Source of the DNA: Burkholderiaceae bacterium
GTDB taxonomy: Bacteria > Pseudomonadota > Gammaproteobacteria > Burkholderiales > WYBJ01
Direction: 5' to 3'
Length of the DNA: 39,992 bases
Assembly: GCA_011525945.1 (NCBI GenBank)
Contig: WYBJ01000321.1
Coordinates: 1 to 39,992, forward strand
Part shown: piece by piece, positions 37,348 through 39,992 of the stretch
Numbering within the stretch: position 1 is the first letter of the stretch
Layout: every line of letters starts with the position of its first letter
The notes under the pieces: generated by a model
Seen by the model: the letters and a program-made list of their open reading frames with translations, nothing else
Database searches by the model: none
Told to the model about the DNA's origin: nothing
Made by a program: the position numbers and the translations under genes

Positions 37348-39135
37348 GTGTCCTCCCGTCCCACCCAGTCCACTTCGACGCTTTCGCCGCTGCTGCGGCT
37401 CGCGCGCTTCGTGACCCCGTACAAGGGACGCCTCGCGGTGGCAGCGCTGGCTCTTGTGATCGCGGCGTCAGCCGTGCTCGCGCTCGGCCAGGGCCTCAAG
37501 CACGTCATCGATGCCGGTATCACGAGCGGCAACCCGACCTCGCTCAACGCCGCACTGGCCGGAATCCTCACGATCGCGGCCGTGCTCTCGGTGGCGACCT
37601 ACGCCCGCTTCTATCTGATGATGTCTACCGGCGAGCGCGTTATCGCCGATCTACGCCGGGCCGTATTCGAGCGCATCCTGACGCTGTCCCCAGCGTTTTA
37701 CGACGCGACTCGTACGGGCGAGATCGTCTCCCGGCTCACCAACGACACCACGCAACTGCAAATGGTGATCGGTTTCGGTTTCTCGATGTTCCTGCGCAAC
37801 CTCCTGATGATGGTCGGCGCGGTGGCGCTGCTGTTCGTCACCAGCCCGAAACTGGCCGGGCTGGTGGTACTGGGCGTGCCCGCGACACTCGTTCCAATCC
37901 TGCTGCTGGGCCGGCGGGTGCGCCGGCTCTCCCGCGCCAGCCAGGACCGGGTCGCGGATGTTTCGGCGCACGTCGACGAAGCGATCCACGAGATCCGCAC
38001 CGTGCAGGCGTATGTGCATGAACATGCGGACAACGAACACTTCGCGAGCCGCGTCGAAGCGGCGCGCCGGGCCGGCGTCGCCCGCGTACGGCAGAAGGCC
38101 TGGTTGATCGCGGCCGTCATGCTGATCGCGTTCAGCGCCGTCGGCATCATCCTCTGGATAGGCGGCCACGACGTGCTGGCGGGTCGGCTGAGCGCCGGCG
38201 AGCTTTCCGCTTTCGTGTTTTATGCGGGCATCGTGGCAAGCGGCGCCGGCACGGTGTCCGAGGTCTGGGGAGAGATCCAGCGTGCCGCCGGGGCGAGCGA
38301 GCGCTTGCTGGAGTTGCTCGACGCGCTTCCAGACATCACCGCGCCCGCGAATCCGACGGCGCTGCCGGCCAGGCTGCGCGGTCGCGTCACGCTGCAGCGG
38401 TTGCGCTTCGCTTACCCGACCCGGCCGGAGAGCGCTGCTTTGGCGGATTTCAGCCTGGAGATCGCCCCGGGCGAGCGGATTGCGCTGGTGGGCCCGTCGG
38501 GCGCCGGCAAATCGACCGTGATGGCGCTGCTGCTGCGTTTCTACGACCCGCAGGCAGGCCACATCCTGCTCGATGGCATCGACATTCGCCAGTGCGATCC
38601 GGCGGACGTGCGCCGGCGCATCGCGCTGGTGCCGCAAGAACCCGTGATCTTTGCCGCCAGCGTGCTGGAAAATGTCCGCTACGGGCGGCCGCAAGCGAGC
38701 GAACGTGAGGCGCGCGCCGCACTCGAGGCCGCGCATGCCGCCGAATTCGTCGATCGACTACCGCAGGGACTCGCGACCGAACTGGGTGAGCGCGGCGTGC
38801 GCCTGTCGGGCGGGCAACGCCAGCGGCTGTCTATCGCGCGCGCCTTGCTCGCCGACCGTGAGGTGTTGCTGCTCGACGAAGCGACCAGCGCCCTCGACGC
38901 GGCCAGCGAGCGCCTGGTGCAGCAGGCGCTGCAGGCGCTCATGCGCGCTCGCACCTCGATCGCCATTGCCCATCGACTCTCGACGGTGCGTGAAGCCGAC
39001 CGTATCGTGGTGATCGAGCAGGGCCGCATTCACGCAATCGGCCGCCACGACGAGCTGCTGCGCCAGGACGGGCTCTATGCGCGTCTGGCCGAACTTCAAT
39101 TCCTCCATCCCCTGCCGGCGGCAGCCGGCGCATGA
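37348..39135 (+). CDS. ABC exporter, fused permease and ATPase (MsbA/multidrug type)
   Basis: 595 residues from a GTG at 37348. Six transmembrane helices occupy residues about 25-310, with the family motif FYDATRTGEIVSRLTNDT in a cytoplasmic loop. The ATPase follows: Walker A GPSGAGKST (Lys388), LSGGQRQRL (Ser487-Gln490), Walker B LLLDEATSALD (Asp510-Glu511) and the H-loop AHRLSTV. It functions as a homodimer or heterodimer exporting lipids or hydrophobic compounds. Substrate unknown; no partner half-transporter is adjacent. Confidence 0.92.
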   Translation: MSSRPTQSTSTLSPLLRLARFVTPYKGRLAVAALALVIAASAVLALGQGLKHVIDAGITSGNPTSLNAALAGILTIAAVLSVATYARFYLMMSTGERVIADLRRAVFERILTLSPAFYDATRTGEIVSRLTNDTTQLQMVIGFGFSMFLRNLLMMVGAVALLFVTSPKLAGLVVLGVPATLVPILLLGRRVRRLSRASQDRVADVSAHVDEAIHEIRTVQAYVHEHADNEHFASRVEAARRAGVARVRQKAWLIAAVMLIAFSAVGIILWIGGHDVLAGRLSAGELSAFVFYAGIVASGAGTVSEVWGEIQRAAGASERLLELLDALPDITAPANPTALPARLRGRVTLQRLRFAYPTRPESAALADFSLEIAPGERIALVGPSGAGKSTVMALLLRFYDPQAGHILLDGIDIRQCDPADVRRRIALVPQEPVIFAASVLENVRYGRPQASEREARAALEAAHAAEFVDRLPQGLATELGERGVRLSGGQRQRLSIARALLADREVLLLDEATSALDAASERLVQQALQALMRARTSIAIAHRLSTVREADRIVVIEQGRIHAIGRHDELLRQDGLYARLAELQFLHPLPAAAGA

Positions 39136-39202
39136 TGCGAGCAACAGCGTGCTCATCGTGTCATCGGCCGAGGGGTCTGCGGCGTTTGCGCGCGTTGTAA
39201 TC

Positions 39203-39992
39203 ATGAAAACGGCGCGGGAAGCTGTACGCAGGATATGCACGCTGCTGGCGGGCGTTGCGCTGCTGCTCGCGGGCTGCGGCCCGTTGCGCGATCTCGCCTC
39301 GCCCGCAGCACCAGACTTGTCCGCCGAGTGGAAGGCGTTGCTCGACGAGCTACGCGCGTTCGAGCGCACGATCGGCTTCAAGGAGACACGCAATTTCGCC
39401 CGGCTGAGCGATGAGCGCGATGCCTATCCATATTGCGGGCAGGCGTCGCGGCGGGTTCTGCCGTATTCCTACGAGGATCCGGCGATTCGATGGCTGGAGG
39501 AGATCGACGCCGAACAGTGTCGCGATGTGGGCTTCGACACCGACTGGTATTTCGGCTCGGTGGAAGTCTGGGGCGAAATCGGAACCCCGGTCACGCCGGC
39601 GATGATCTCGGGTGATCTCGATCGCTTCATCTACCTGGTGATCCACGAGGACTGTCACGACCAGTTCGAGCTGCCCTACGGCATCGAGGAGCCGCTCTGC
39701 AACGTCATCACGTATCGCGCCATGGCGCAGTTCGCCACGCAGAAGTTCGGTTGGTACACGCGCCAGAACAGGGTCCTGCGCAATTACGCCGTGATGCAAT
39801 CGCGCGAGACACGCGCGACGGTCGCACATTATCGCGAAGTCGAGGCGCTGTATGCGCGCTTCCATCGCGGCGAACTGCCGTTGGCAGAGCTGCTGCAGGC
39901 CCGCGGCGTCGTATTCGCCAAGCTCGAGCGCGCGCTCGATCTTCCCGCCGGTGAGATGAACAACATCAGCCTGGCGAATCTCATGACCTACA
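39203..39992 (+). CDS. Lipoprotein with HExxH metallopeptidase-like motif, truncated by window edge
   Basis: At least 263 residues from the ATG at 39203; the gene runs past the right end. The N-terminus is a lipoprotein signal: basic AREAVRR, hydrophobic TLLAGVALLLAGC, with the lipobox cysteine near residue 27. Near residue 155 is VIHEDCHDQFELP, an HExxH zinc-binding motif, followed by GIEEPLCN, where a glutamate could be the third ligand as in gluzincins. It is likely a membrane-anchored periplasmic peptidase of unknown substrate. I cannot name the family with certainty. Confidence 0.75.
   Translation, partial: MKTAREAVRRICTLLAGVALLLAGCGPLRDLASPAAPDLSAEWKALLDELRAFERTIGFKETRNFARLSDERDAYPYCGQASRRVLPYSYEDPAIRWLEEIDAEQCRDVGFDTDWYFGSVEVWGEIGTPVTPAMISGDLDRFIYLVIHEDCHDQFELPYGIEEPLCNVITYRAMAQFATQKFGWYTRQNRVLRNYAVMQSRETRATVAHYREVEALYARFHRGELPLAELLQARGVVFAKLERALDLPAGEMNNISLANLMTY

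Overview
The window comes from a high-GC proteobacterium, most likely a betaproteobacterium of the Burkholderiales type. The evidence is the pair of Bug/TctC-type solute-binding proteins, the catabolic amidase, acyl-CoA dehydrogenase and M20 genes, and a groESL operon under a CIRCE element. This placement is inferred from gene content; there is no rRNA or complete tRNA here to confirm it.

About 1-12,130 looks like the right part of an integrated genomic island. It carries a tightly overlapping defence operon: the C-terminus of a type III-like DNA methyltransferase, a small RNase-fold/DUF2283 toxin-antitoxin-like pair, a type III Res helicase-nuclease with a C-terminal LexA/S24-like serine-lysine domain, a 1440-residue SF1 helicase ending in a Vsr/DUF559-like nuclease, an unrecognised 138-residue protein, and a DUF429 gene cut short by a transposase scar. 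An AbiE-like regulator/nucleotidyltransferase pair follows. At 12,086-12,129 the 3' half of a tRNA-Phe gene, from the anticodon loop to CCA, lies in the orientation expected for the right attachment site of an element inserted in tRNA-Phe. The intact tRNA should lie left of the window. A hicAB module with a perfect palindromic operator candidate sits just outside that boundary.

About 13,400-24,100 is ordinary metabolic and transport sequence: an alpha/beta hydrolase lacking its nucleophile serine, an amidase, a DHA2-type MFS exporter, a TonB-like proline-rich membrane protein and an M20 amidohydrolase on the minus strand. These are followed by a quinone-reductase-like MDR protein, a broken Bug-type binding protein, a small membrane protein and an intact Bug-type binding protein.

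About 24,214-30,858 is a complete four-gene Wadjet type I operon, jetABCD (kleisin, WHD subunit, SMC-like ATPase, TOPRIM nuclease), a known anti-plasmid system. A decayed gene fragment and gene-poor sequence lie downstream.

About 31,400-39,992 holds small proteins, a phosphotransferase facing an acyl-CoA dehydrogenase, groES-groEL with CIRCE, a sigma70-type promoter and an intrinsic terminator, an ABC exporter, and the start of a lipoprotein with an HExxH motif that runs off the right edge.

The best candidate for something undescribed is the extended type III-like operon at 1-9,721, especially the Res-S24 fusion and the adjacent SF1 helicase-nuclease. All family assignments rest on reading motifs; no database search was possible.
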